Source of the DNA: a virus
Strand: one strand, 5' to 3'
Virus record (IMG/VR): IMGVR_UViG_3300036406_001035
Location: 1 to 64,000 of that record
Length of the DNA: 64,000 bases
Made by a program: the position numbers and the translations under genes. Shown here one piece after another: positions 42,790 to 51,274 of the stretch. Numbering within the stretch: position 1 is the stretch's first letter; the number at the start of each line of letters is the position of its first letter. Under the pieces are notes generated by a model. That model was not told the DNA's origin, ran no database searches, and saw only the letters and a list, made by a program, of their open reading frames with translations.

Positions 42790-43578
42790 CTAAAAGCAAT
42801 TTTTAGGGGAAGTCTTTTTTAAAGAGATTAAAGAACCTAAATACATGAAAGTTCCTGATTTAGTCAAATGAACAGCTTTACCTGGATTCAGGTATCTCAA
42901 TAAATCTAAATCATATCCTTGAATATTTTTAGATAGCTGTTTAGTTATGACAATTCTAGTAACTTCTTTTTTAGAAAGTTCTTTTAATAACCTTTGTCCT
43001 GTTGAAGGAGACATTCCTATTATTTTAGAAATATGATTTTTCCCAGATACTATTCTTTCTTTATGTTTAGGTAAACATTTGAGATATTCAGTAGTTGATT
43101 TACCCAAGCTCCTAGCTTGTTTAATCAATACTTTAATTGCTTTTTTATTACCGTGACCTAAATCTTTAATGAAAGATTTGTTTCTTTTAATATTATATTC
43201 CTGTTGCTTATAATTTTTTAATACTAATGATTTTCTAATTTGATTATATATGTTCTTATAACTAATGTTCTTATATGTTACATAGTTAAAAAATAATATA
43301 AATCTGTTAAATGTTAGATTTTTCTCACAAATAATACCATCGTTTAGAAAGGTTAAAACATCTAACATTTTAACAAATATTAAATGACCATTAACTTCTT
43401 TTAATAAGGAATTCTCTAAACAAATAACTTTAAACTTTTTGAACGTATTAAAACTAACACCTAACTCTTTACTTCTTTTAACTGAAGATTCATTCTGATA
43501 TAAGAACACAGAGTTATTCCTACTCTTTTTACAAAGAGTAATAAATGCTAATAACTTATATTTTTGAATCATTTCCAT
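42790..43578 (-). CDS. Putative HTH-containing regulator or replication protein, first gene of the accessory cassette
   Basis: The frame is open from 43629, but the first 17 codons lie across an intrinsic terminator stem, so I place the start at ATG 43578 (MEMIQKYKLLAFITL), giving 262 residues. The product is strongly basic. It contains a likely helix-turn-helix near its C-terminal third (NHISKIIGMSPSTGQRLLKEL) and a second helix-rich region at the N-terminus (SVKRSKELGVSFNTFKKFK) that could be another HTH. This layout fits a transcription regulator or a replication-initiator-like protein of Bacteroidetes elements. It ends with TAG. A long structured leader precedes it. Function is tentative. 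Confidence 0.72.
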   Translation of the reverse strand: MEMIQKYKLLAFITLCKKSRNNSVFLYQNESSVKRSKELGVSFNTFKKFKVICLENSLLKEVNGHLIFVKMLDVLTFLNDGIICEKNLTFNRFILFFNYVTYKNISYKNIYNQIRKSLVLKNYKQQEYNIKRNKSFIKDLGHGNKKAIKVLIKQARSLGKSTTEYLKCLPKHKERIVSGKNHISKIIGMSPSTGQRLLKELSKKEVTRIVITKQLSKNIQGYDLDLLRYLNPGKAVHLTKSGTFMYLGSLISLKKTSPKNCF

Positions 43579-43610
43579 AAAAAAAGCCCAAAGTAGAAAC
43601 TCTGGGCTTT
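43579..43610 (-). terminator. Intrinsic terminator touching the start of the accessory cassette
   Basis: On the minus strand the 8-bp stem AAAGCCCA/TGGGCTTT with a 12-base loop (43583-43610) runs into seven T residues, and the ATG of the first cassette gene follows at 43578. The plus strand lacks a following T-run. It is likely to be an attenuator. Confidence 0.82.
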
Positions 43611-43613
43611 GTT

Positions 43614-43697
43614 GTGAGAAGCTAAACATATTATTGAATAATAATACGAATTTAAAAAAAGTTTATTAATTATTAAAGTTGATGTTTAGCTTCTCAC
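43614..43697. repeat. 16-bp perfect inverted repeat in the divergent regulatory region
   Basis: GTGAGAAGCTAAACAT at 43614-43629 is the exact reverse complement of 43682-43697, with 52 AT-rich bases between. It lies inside the predicted leader of the minus-strand cassette. It can fold as RNA or serve as paired binding sites for a protein. Confidence 0.9.
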
Positions 43698-43781
43698 GGC
43701 TACCAGAATTATTCTTCTGAATAACAAAGGTATAAAATAAGTTTAATATAAAAAAATATATTTAGAAAAAGTTTATTAATT
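43656..43781 (+). repeat. 16-bp direct repeat pair, spacing 110 bp
   Basis: AAAAAGTTTATTAATT occurs at 43656-43671 and again at 43766-43781 in the same orientation. The second copy ends 19 bases before the only plus-strand gene. I did not notice another copy elsewhere in the window. A phage promoter element or regulator site is possible. Confidence 0.7.
43725..43732 (-). promoter_or_regulatory. Candidate promoter -7 box for the accessory cassette
   Basis: TACCTTTG on the minus strand matches the Bacteroidetes -7 consensus TAnnTTTG. Upstream is a T-rich tract rather than a clean TTTG at -33. It lies about 150 bases before the first start codon, which leaves room for the structured leader. Confidence 0.45.
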
Positions 43782-43800
43782 TTACACTTTAAATATATTT

Positions 43801-43974
43801 ATGAAAGAAGAAAGATTAATAATGATAATGGAAGATGAAAAACTAATAGAAGTAACTGGAGATGTACCTTTAAATGAATTTATAGATTTTATCTTAGACC
43901 ATTTTGAAGGTAGAGAAAGTGAAATGAAAAAATATAGATTTTCATCAAATTTTGATTATATTAGTATAAATTAA
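43801..43974 (+). CDS. Small acidic protein, 57 residues; only plus-strand gene in the window
   Basis: An ATG frame of 57 codons ending in TAA: MKEERLIMIMEDEKLIEVTG and on to FDYISIN. It is acidic, with a compact alternating strand and helix pattern (VPLNEFIDFILDHFEG). No family recognised. It is transcribed divergently from the accessory cassette and convergently with the end of the fibre module. A 16-bp AT-rich direct repeat lies just upstream and a hairpin follows the stop. Isolation, direction and surroundings fit a regulator or early host-takeover peptide, but this is inference. Codon use matches the neighbouring genes. Confidence 0.6.
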   Translation: MKEERLIMIMEDEKLIEVTGDVPLNEFIDFILDHFEGRESEMKKYRFSSNFDYISIN

Positions 43975-43999
43975 AAAATCCCTCTTAAAAAAGAGGGAT
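43972..43999 (-). terminator. Intrinsic terminator at the end of the fibre module
   Basis: The 9-bp stem ATCCCTCTT/AAGAGGGAT with a 4-base loop (43978-43999) is followed on the minus strand by TTTTTTAA. It ends transcripts coming from 55557-44041. On the plus strand it also follows the 57-codon gene, but with only a weak T-run. Confidence 0.88.
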
Positions 44000-44040
44000 C
44001 AAAATTTCTAAACCAACAAAGAAATTTTTATGGAAGCTGT

Positions 44041-44151
44041 TTAGAGTCGTAACAATTCAAGTTTTTCTTTTTGAATCATTGCAGGAAGAATAGTTATAAC
44101 ACAACCATTTCCTTTCCCACATTTATTGACTATTACTATTTTAGTTGTCAT
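44041..44151 (-). CDS. Very small protein, 36 residues, end of the fibre module
   Basis: From ATG at 44151, five bases after the stop of the 780-residue fibre gene: MTTKIVIVNKCGKGNGCVIT followed by ILPAMIQKEKLELLRL. The longer frame from 44229 would overlap the fibre gene by 73 bases, so the internal start is preferred. It has a short beta-strand and helix and two cysteines around GKGNG. No family recognised. It lies directly before a terminator. Modest confidence because of its size. Confidence 0.45.
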   Translation of the reverse strand: MTTKIVIVNKCGKGNGCVITILPAMIQKEKLELLRL

Positions 44152-44156
44152 ATATT

Positions 44157-46499
44157 TTAATTTATAATAATTGAAGAAAGAGCTACTACTAATGTATGAT
44201 TTGTAAAAGCTATACCGTTTGATATACATCTTAATTGTAAGAAATTACCACTACGTCTAACTAGTACAGTAGGTTCACCTAATACATTTGTTAATAAGTT
44301 TATTTCCATTTGTTGAGGAGGAAAATAATCAACAGTTATAGTAGGTAAAGGAAAACATGTAATTGTTGTAAGATCTATTACATTAAACCAACCGCTATCT
44401 CCTGTAAAAGTAACTCTACATGTCATAGTTCCAGCAAGCTTTAATTCTCTTCGACCTGTTACTTTATACGCTGCTGGTGAAGGAGGCACAGCAAAGTTAG
44501 CTGTCCAGAATCCACCTGATACATACGATCCTGCTCCTAATAATTTCCAAACATCATCATTACAATAAGTAGAATTACTCCAAGCAAGAGTAACATTCAA
44601 TGGAGCTGATACATCAGTAGCATGAGTTAAATCACAAATACGAGAAAAACGTATTGTTGCATTTTGATTTATAGATTTATCAAAGTTTGGTAATAAAATG
44701 TATGCAGGAACATTAGTATTATTATACGTAGATATAATTTGATGCACTGAAGCAACAAGACCATCTGTATCTGTATAAAATACTCTGACATCTGCATGAT
44801 CGTAATTATTAGTAGTAGGTGAGTGAAACACTCTTAAAAATACATTACCATCATAATTTACTAATGTTCTACTAAAATCTGTAGATATAAAAGGAGCACA
44901 TGTAGTTGTATTATCAATAGTTACATCCAAAATACCACAATCAGATGTAGTTGCAACAGAAACAGTATTATTGCTAGAAATAAATTCTAAATCATCATCA
45001 GGATGATAATAAGCTGAAATCCATTGACTTTCAATTGGAGAACATAACGTCCTAACTCTAACTCCAATTACTTCACATGCGGCTCTTGCAGCAGCTGTAC
45101 CAATTATTGTATAAGTCAATACTCCACTTGTCTGAGATACAAAATTAATATCCCCATTTACCCAATTTAAAGGACTACCTGTAGTTCCTCTAAATTCAAC
45201 TTCATAATCAGCAGCAACATTAGAGATTCCAGAGAAACGTAACAATAAATTAGTTCCATCATTATATATTTCAATAAATGAAAGTTGATCTACAAATGGA
45301 ACGTAAATATCTCCATCAGTACCTGCTTGAGCTATATTACATGAATCAGTAGAATAAGCTACACCTGAAGCAGGAACATATAAAGCTCCATCTGTACCAT
45401 TCACAAGAATATTACCTCCATCAGTAGATAATTTAACATGAGCTGTTAAACCACTAGAGTTAGGAACATCTAAGTTGATAGTGTTACTATCTTGATATTT
45501 TAAGCTTCCAGTAACAACATTCCCTGGTAACAAAGTATAATCTATACTATTAGTATCTTGAACACCTATTGTTGCACCAGCATTAGGATAATATAAACCA
45601 TTACCAAGTAACTGCAAACCATTATTAGCATTAGGAGATAAAATAACAGCACCAGTTAAATTATAACCTCCTGAAATAGGAGTTAAAGTCAAATCTAATG
45701 TAGATGAATCTGTAACAGTTAATAAAGTATTACCTGTAGCACAGCAATCTAATTTTAATCCACTAGGACCAATAGAATAAGGTAAAGTAGATGCAGGATC
45801 TATTCGTAATTGAGAACTAACATTATAATTAGAACCAACTAATGTAGCAGTAGTATCTATAGTAAAAGTATCTAATGCAGTTATTCCTAAAGGAATAGCA
45901 GTAGGAGGAGTCGGTACATATAAACCATTAGCACCAATAGTTAATACGTTTCCAGCTGTATTATCAATCTTAACTGCGCCAGTTACATTATAACCACCTG
46001 GGATAGATGTAGTTGTAAAGTCAATTGTAGATGTATCAGTTGTTTGAACTAATGTACTAGCTGATGATGTAGGACACGCTACAAATACTCCATCTGGTAA
46101 AACAGATAAACAGTTATTAGGTTGAGAAGAGGCTTGAACGGCTACTGTTAAACTTTCATTAGCACCTACATTATTTTTTGTAATGTTAATACCATTACCT
46201 TCTATAATTTTATTTTCAAGATATCCTGTAGTAGTATCATTTGCAGAAATCTTAACTCTAGTATCTTGATTTATAATCTCTATACCATCACAAGCAGCTT
46301 CCATAATACTTTCTAATACATCTGTTAGCTTTGTACCTAAAGCAATTGTATTACCACAAAGATCTAAATCCTTAGAAGTAAACACACAATCCGAAGGAAC
46401 ATCATAAAGACAACCTGTATTACAAGGTGCTGGAGGACATTGGTATGATTGAGTACATTGTAAACAAGTACCGCAAGGATTTAAAGATGAACAACTCAT
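44157..46499 (-). CDS. Fibre-type virion protein with repeated beta modules, 780 residues
   Basis: The N-terminus is cysteine-rich: nine Cys in the first 48 residues (MSCSSLNPCGTCLQCTQSYQ and on). Residues about 145-390 contain at least four similar modules of about 60 residues, each with a T-D-S/T-x-D/I strand motif and a GLYVP/GLYYP turn, as in trimeric phage fibres. The C-terminal half is beta-rich without a recognised enzyme motif. Together this suggests a host-contacting tail or head fibre; the terminal domain is the natural candidate for receptor binding. It lies 34 bp after a large Cys-rich paralogue, and a 36-residue gene follows before the terminator. Confidence 0.8.
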   Translation of the reverse strand: MSCSSLNPCGTCLQCTQSYQCPPAPCNTGCLYDVPSDCVFTSKDLDLCGNTIALGTKLTDVLESIMEAACDGIEIINQDTRVKISANDTTTGYLENKIIEGNGINITKNNVGANESLTVAVQASSQPNNCLSVLPDGVFVACPTSSASTLVQTTDTSTIDFTTTSIPGGYNVTGAVKIDNTAGNVLTIGANGLYVPTPPTAIPLGITALDTFTIDTTATLVGSNYNVSSQLRIDPASTLPYSIGPSGLKLDCCATGNTLLTVTDSSTLDLTLTPISGGYNLTGAVILSPNANNGLQLLGNGLYYPNAGATIGVQDTNSIDYTLLPGNVVTGSLKYQDSNTINLDVPNSSGLTAHVKLSTDGGNILVNGTDGALYVPASGVAYSTDSCNIAQAGTDGDIYVPFVDQLSFIEIYNDGTNLLLRFSGISNVAADYEVEFRGTTGSPLNWVNGDINFVSQTSGVLTYTIIGTAAARAACEVIGVRVRTLCSPIESQWISAYYHPDDDLEFISSNNTVSVATTSDCGILDVTIDNTTTCAPFISTDFSRTLVNYDGNVFLRVFHSPTTNNYDHADVRVFYTDTDGLVASVHQIISTYNNTNVPAYILLPNFDKSINQNATIRFSRICDLTHATDVSAPLNVTLAWSNSTYCNDDVWKLLGAGSYVSGGFWTANFAVPPSPAAYKVTGRRELKLAGTMTCRVTFTGDSGWFNVIDLTTITCFPLPTITVDYFPPQQMEINLLTNVLGEPTVLVRRSGNFLQLRCISNGIAFTNHTLVVALSSIIIN

Positions 46500-46533
46500 T
46501 TTATTATTATTTATTTTATTATTATTTAATTAT

Positions 46534-49029
46534 TTATTGACAAGTACAATCATCGTATAATTGTCCTTTAATTATCATTTCTGTTCCTGTTACTGGATCT
46601 GTAATTGTTAACTCAGGAATATTTGAAGGATCTTGTCCTTGAAGTTCTAAAATAAGTCCTAAATTATTTTCATTATAATAATCAAAAGTCAATTCTTGCT
46701 GTGAACCTGCATTTGTAATACCAACTGTAATTCTTCCAGGAGCATTTGTATCACCTGAATGAGTACCAACGATCTGACCACATGTTGTCACACTAGCAAT
46801 TGCTCCAAGACTATATGTAGGGACTGAAGGTTTTATAATTATTTCATCAGGATTCATTGAACCTGCTGGAACTCCAAGAGGTAATGAAGAATTTGCATTT
46901 ATTAACTCTACATCCAATGTATTTGTTGGAGATAAATTAGTTATACCTACATCACTTTTTAAAGTCTTAAACTTAAAGGAGTTTGTTAAATTCTCTGAAA
47001 AATCAAAATCTAATTTAAAGAATGGAGATAGATTCTGCCATTGTTTCATATTAATATTAAAAGATTCAGATAAAGGTATTGGAAAGAACCAACATGTATT
47101 AATCTTAGGTTGAGGTAGTATAATATTTTCAGAACATTGAGTAGATGGATCAACATATAATTCTATATCTGATCCAGCTCTTAAAATCATTATTGAAGTA
47201 ATAATAGGTGATTCTTCAGGAACTTTAAAAGTTAAACACATACCTGAACTTAATATCGAACTTCTTATATTATCATTATCAGCTGTAGTATAAGTAACTT
47301 TAATTTGATCAGTTGATACAGAACCACCAGCACATATTCTACATAAACTACAAGCATCTTGAACAGCAGGAAGAGTCTTAGTAATACATTCTTTACAAGT
47401 CAAAGATCCGTTAGATAAACAAGTTTTGATATTCAACGTCAAAGGTTTTCCAGTATTTAAACCAGATAAATCCAAATCATATGTAAAATCTTGTTGGAAT
47501 TCAATATCATAAGTATAGGATATATTATTACTATCTGTTACAGTAAGCTTAGAACCACAATCAACCCAACCTGCTGGTATAATGTTCCCATAGTTTTTAT
47601 TAAATAATAAACTATAAACACCTTCATCTTCAATATAAACCTCTGCAAAATTGATTTTAAGATCTTTACAAGAAGGAATACAACATGAAGAAAGTTCTTT
47701 AGCTTTAACTCGTGAAATTAAATTACATAACAAATACCATTGATTTTCAGAGTTTTGAGCTAAATTATAAACAGAGCTAGAAAATTCAACAAAGTTTATA
47801 ACTATGGAACTTAAACCTGAACAATCTGTCATAAATATCAATATAGGACTTGATGACTGATTAATATAAACTAACTGATTTAAATTTTGATTAAATGAGA
47901 AAGAAGCTAATGAAACAGGTAAATTATTATTTAAAGCATTTACTATAGATATAGGGTCCCCTACTCCCACAGCTACATTAATAGGATAATTAATACCACC
48001 AATAATAACATTATTAACTACCCTATTTGGAGAACTAGGAAAACACACATTAGGTAAGTCAATACTTATCCAAGATACCTCACAAGATTTAGCTATTGTT
48101 TTTTGAATATCCAAAGAACTACCTAGCGAATCTCTAATATCACATAAAGTATTAGCTAATCTACTCGTTAATAATGAATGTAATAAAGGATTTACAGATA
48201 AACAAGATGTAATAGAAGGTTCAGTATAAACTGACCAAGAATTAACAATAGATGAATATAAAGATTCCATATCAGAAACCCTTGTATCCATATCTACTAG
48301 AATACCCTCAATACAACATAATCTATAAATGAGAAACTGCAAAATATTTGAGATACTAATATCCTGCTGTTTATAACATTCTCCATTTATATTAAATATT
48401 TCTGTAATGTAATTTTCACAATCAGAACAATTACTAAATCCTATTGATAGCCTAACAATAGGTTGAATTAGTGATCCAGGATTTAATGATGTATAACTAA
48501 CTATAGTAATCGTTTGACTAGGATAGTTAAATCGTTTACATTCTTTATTTAATAAAGTAAGAGTTTGATGTGTAGGGTCTTCAGATGTAAAATATGTAAT
48601 AGAGATAGAATCCCCTACAGATCCGTTATCAGCACATAAGAATTGATATTTTGGAGGAGTTATATCTAAACAATTTTTTAGACAAGTTAAATCCAATTTT
48701 AAATTAATGACTTTTTTATCATTAAATGAATCAACTAAAGCATCAATAAGTTCTTTTAGGGAACAATCGTTATGATTTAATAAGATAAATAAATTCTTTA
48801 AAGATCTATCATCTAAACAATAAGAATCATTACATTTATCAATTAAACATTCTAGATCTAAATCTTCAAAATTTAAGTCATCCACTAAATCACAAACTTT
48901 CTTACCTAATTTGTAAACTACATCAGAAACCAAATCCCCATGACATAAATTTAAACATGAGATAGTAGGACCATCCCAAACAAATTCTTCAGCATTATAA
49001 TTTGTAAATGATAAATTTAACATGGACAT
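46534..49029 (-). CDS. Cysteine-rich virion appendage protein, 831 residues (paralogue of the next gene)
   Basis: The N-terminal region (FVWDGPTISCLNLCHGDLVSDVVYKLG) aligns by eye with the start of the upstream 643-residue protein. Both share blocks such as NDCSLKELIDAL and SLCRICAGG...TYTTAD, then a CLTF/CLSF strand motif. Cysteines recur throughout in pairs and triplets, suggesting metal binding or disulfides outside the cell. The pattern is beta-rich, with an extra internal segment not present in the paralogue. The start overlaps the paralogue stop by 13 bases. Most likely a tail or head appendage; no receptor-binding or enzymatic motif can be named. Confidence 0.75.
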   Translation of the reverse strand: MSMLNLSFTNYNAEEFVWDGPTISCLNLCHGDLVSDVVYKLGKKVCDLVDDLNFEDLDLECLIDKCNDSYCLDDRSLKNLFILLNHNDCSLKELIDALVDSFNDKKVINLKLDLTCLKNCLDITPPKYQFLCADNGSVGDSISITYFTSEDPTHQTLTLLNKECKRFNYPSQTITIVSYTSLNPGSLIQPIVRLSIGFSNCSDCENYITEIFNINGECYKQQDISISNILQFLIYRLCCIEGILVDMDTRVSDMESLYSSIVNSWSVYTEPSITSCLSVNPLLHSLLTSRLANTLCDIRDSLGSSLDIQKTIAKSCEVSWISIDLPNVCFPSSPNRVVNNVIIGGINYPINVAVGVGDPISIVNALNNNLPVSLASFSFNQNLNQLVYINQSSSPILIFMTDCSGLSSIVINFVEFSSSVYNLAQNSENQWYLLCNLISRVKAKELSSCCIPSCKDLKINFAEVYIEDEGVYSLLFNKNYGNIIPAGWVDCGSKLTVTDSNNISYTYDIEFQQDFTYDLDLSGLNTGKPLTLNIKTCLSNGSLTCKECITKTLPAVQDACSLCRICAGGSVSTDQIKVTYTTADNDNIRSSILSSGMCLTFKVPEESPIITSIMILRAGSDIELYVDPSTQCSENIILPQPKINTCWFFPIPLSESFNINMKQWQNLSPFFKLDFDFSENLTNSFKFKTLKSDVGITNLSPTNTLDVELINANSSLPLGVPAGSMNPDEIIIKPSVPTYSLGAIASVTTCGQIVGTHSGDTNAPGRITVGITNAGSQQELTFDYYNENNLGLILELQGQDPSNIPELTITDPVTGTEMIIKGQLYDDCTCQ

Positions 49030-50948
49030 GAATTTATTAATTGACCTTTGGTATAAAAATGTTGATTACTAAACGGATCGAATAACTTTATTTCTGGAAT
49101 TGAAGTACTAGGTTGCCCAATTATTTTTAAATATATTCCATAATTAGGACCTATCTGAAAACCTAACGTATCTAAAGTAAATGATTGCCCAGACATGAAT
49201 TGACATGTATCAAACTCACCACCCCCACCATAAACAATAGCTCCCTCAACTGCATTACAATCAATAAACATACTTGTATAAGTAGGTGTATTAGGACTTG
49301 TTGAAATAGAATAAGATCCTACAGTCCCTACACCTGGTATAGCATTTGCAACATTAGCTATTTTACCAGATAAAGGAATGATACCTATATTAGCATCTAA
49401 TTCAACAAACTCGTATATTTTAGATGAATCCACGTTGTATCCAAATCGAACCAGTCCTGTATTTGGAGACGCACAATCAAATCCTTCAACAATAGTTTGA
49501 GTAAAAGGTTCATTTTTAGGTAGCGGGAAAAACCAACAAGTAGGATCTACACTTAAAGGAATCACAACATCAGATGGACAGTCACTATTTTTTGTTAAGT
49601 TAATTACAGATCCTGGAGTTAAAGTAATAACTTGAGATATACTAGGTTTATCTGTAGGAACCTCAAAACTTAAACAAGCTCCTTGAGTTAATATAACTGT
49701 TTGTGGAGTTGAGTTAGAAGCTGTAGTATAAGTGATTTGAATTTCATCTCCTACATTTCCATTAGCTGCACAGATTTTACATATTTCACATTCAATTTCT
49801 TGAGCAGGAATAGTTTGACCAAAACAATCCAAACATATTAATCCAGTTAAATTATCTATAAAATTACTATTAATTTTTACTGTAACAGGATTTGAGAAAT
49901 CTAACGATAAAGAAGGAGATATCCATATAAGACCATTAGATAAAGTTATAGGTAAGGTTATAGTATTATTAGAAGTATCACTTAAAGTGATTGTAGAACC
50001 GTTATCTATAAATCCTACAGGAATTGAAGTACCTGTGTTATTGGCAAATGTTAAAGTAAGTGTTTGACTTGATACTGTATATACTGAAGAAAATCCTAAT
50101 TTAATATCATCACATGAAGGTGAACAACAATTTGTTTCTAATGATTTTATTCTATCTAATAAATCACATATAATTACCCATTTATTAAAATCATCTTGTG
50201 CTAAATTAGTTGGATTTAATATAATATCCGAGTTAGAAAGATAATCAGATAAACATCGTTGAGATAAAGCTGAAGCTATCTCTGTAGCAGTACCTATGTC
50301 AGTTCTTAAATCACAAGCTAACTGAGCTAAAATAGGTGTTATACTACTATGATTTAAGGGTAATGTATTAGCACATGTAGTAAAAGAAGGTTCTGTATAT
50401 GTTCCTGTAACTACTGTATTTTGTAAGTTTGTAATTAATACTTCTAATGATTGAATACGATCAGATAAATCTTTAATTTTAGTCTCTTGATCACAGATCA
50501 TAGATATAAAACATTGCAATAAATCATTTAAAGTATATTGATTCTTATCAATACATAAAGTATTAAAGTGAGTTTCAAGACAAGATAAATCCAGAGATAA
50601 TATTAACCCTCCTTCAGCTATATTGTTTATTTGAAATTCTAAAGAATCAATTAATTCTTTTAATTTACAATCGTTATTTAGCAAAACTTCAAATATAGCT
50701 TTTAAAGAGTAATCCTTTAAATCACAAGAAGAATTACAATTTTCTATGACACATTTTAAATCTAAAGTTTTAAGATCTTCTATATTAGAATATATAGAAC
50801 ATAAATGTTCTGCTATTTTATATACTACAGAACTAACAGTATCTCCTGTGCATAACTCTATACAAGGAATGTTAGGACCCTCCCATGTAATAGTATTAGA
50901 CGATACTATTAAGTTTTGATTTGAATTAGGTCTATTTATAGGCTTCAT
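49017..50948 (-). CDS. Cysteine-rich virion appendage protein, 643 residues (paralogue of 46534-49029)
   Basis: This shorter paralogue begins ITWEGPNIPCIELCTGDTVS and continues VVYKIAEHLC, followed by helical segments that may be a trimerising stalk (EIKIKDLSDRIQSLEVLITN-like region near 160). Beta domains follow, with CEICKICAANGNVGDEI and TYTTASN. The final part (about 470-643) is beta-rich with few cysteines. The two genes are best explained by duplication and divergence. Position 3 bp after the 104-residue gene and before the paralogue supports an appendage-assembly role. Exact location on the virion is unknown. Confidence 0.75.
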   Translation of the reverse strand: MKPINRPNSNQNLIVSSNTITWEGPNIPCIELCTGDTVSSVVYKIAEHLCSIYSNIEDLKTLDLKCVIENCNSSCDLKDYSLKAIFEVLLNNDCKLKELIDSLEFQINNIAEGGLILSLDLSCLETHFNTLCIDKNQYTLNDLLQCFISMICDQETKIKDLSDRIQSLEVLITNLQNTVVTGTYTEPSFTTCANTLPLNHSSITPILAQLACDLRTDIGTATEIASALSQRCLSDYLSNSDIILNPTNLAQDDFNKWVIICDLLDRIKSLETNCCSPSCDDIKLGFSSVYTVSSQTLTLTFANNTGTSIPVGFIDNGSTITLSDTSNNTITLPITLSNGLIWISPSLSLDFSNPVTVKINSNFIDNLTGLICLDCFGQTIPAQEIECEICKICAANGNVGDEIQITYTTASNSTPQTVILTQGACLSFEVPTDKPSISQVITLTPGSVINLTKNSDCPSDVVIPLSVDPTCWFFPLPKNEPFTQTIVEGFDCASPNTGLVRFGYNVDSSKIYEFVELDANIGIIPLSGKIANVANAIPGVGTVGSYSISTSPNTPTYTSMFIDCNAVEGAIVYGGGGEFDTCQFMSGQSFTLDTLGFQIGPNYGIYLKIIGQPSTSIPEIKLFDPFSNQHFYTKGQLINSCPC

Positions 50949-50951
50949 GAA

Positions 50952-51266
50952 TTATTCTTTAGTATATTTTTGGATTATAGCGTTTAATTCTTCTTCAGAT
51001 AATTTTGATTTAGCTTCATTCACTAAAATTTCATCAATATCAATTGATGTATCTACATTTAATAATTGCCTTATTATATTAAACTGAGGAGAATCTTTAA
51101 ATTTATTTTGTAAATAATTTTGATATAATATTGAAGGAGCTATAACTCCTTCTTCTAATTCGTCAGGATCAAGTATAAACTTTTCAGTCGAATCATCATA
51201 TAATATAACAGATTGACCTTTTTCATTAACAGCAATTTGAGCAGCTATCACTATGTATAGTTTCAT
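50952..51266 (-). CDS. Hypothetical protein of the appendage module, 104 residues
   Basis: A short acidic protein: an N-terminal strand segment (MKLYIVIAAQIAVNEKGQSV) followed by an acidic helical C-terminus (EILVNEAKSKLSEEELNAII). No family recognised. It sits 8 bp after the propeller-like protein gene and 3 bp before the 643-residue appendage gene. A chaperone or adaptor for the fibres is conceivable from size, acidity and place, but that is inference. Confidence 0.65.
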   Translation of the reverse strand: MKLYIVIAAQIAVNEKGQSVILYDDSTEKFILDPDELEEGVIAPSILYQNYLQNKFKDSPQFNIIRQLLNVDTSIDIDEILVNEAKSKLSEEELNAIIQKYTKE

Positions 51267-51274
51267 ATATTTAT

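Larger units (their letters stand above)
43576..43718 (-). ncRNA. Structured leader RNA / attenuator (candidate small RNA)
   Basis: If transcription starts about seven bases after the TACCTTTG box at 43732-43725, the minus-strand leader is about 140 nt. It contains a small hairpin (CAGAA...TTCTG), then a perfect 16-bp inverted repeat (arms 43697-43682 and 43629-43614) enclosing 52 AT-rich bases. Next comes an intrinsic terminator (43610-43583) and then the ATG at 43578. A terminated product would be a small RNA of about 140 nt with a long stem. Riboregulation, attenuation or an RNA decoy are possible. The arms could instead bind a protein as DNA. Confidence 0.5.

Noticed and set aside
43579-43629. 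Extended N-terminus (17 codons) of the HTH-like gene starting at 43629
   Set aside because: It runs through a terminator stem and one arm of the inverted repeat; ATG at 43578 directly after the T-run is the better start.
44152-44229. Longer start of the 36-residue gene
   Set aside because: It would overlap the 780-residue fibre gene by 73 bases, and the extra residues are Tyr/Ser/Phe-rich antisense-like sequence.
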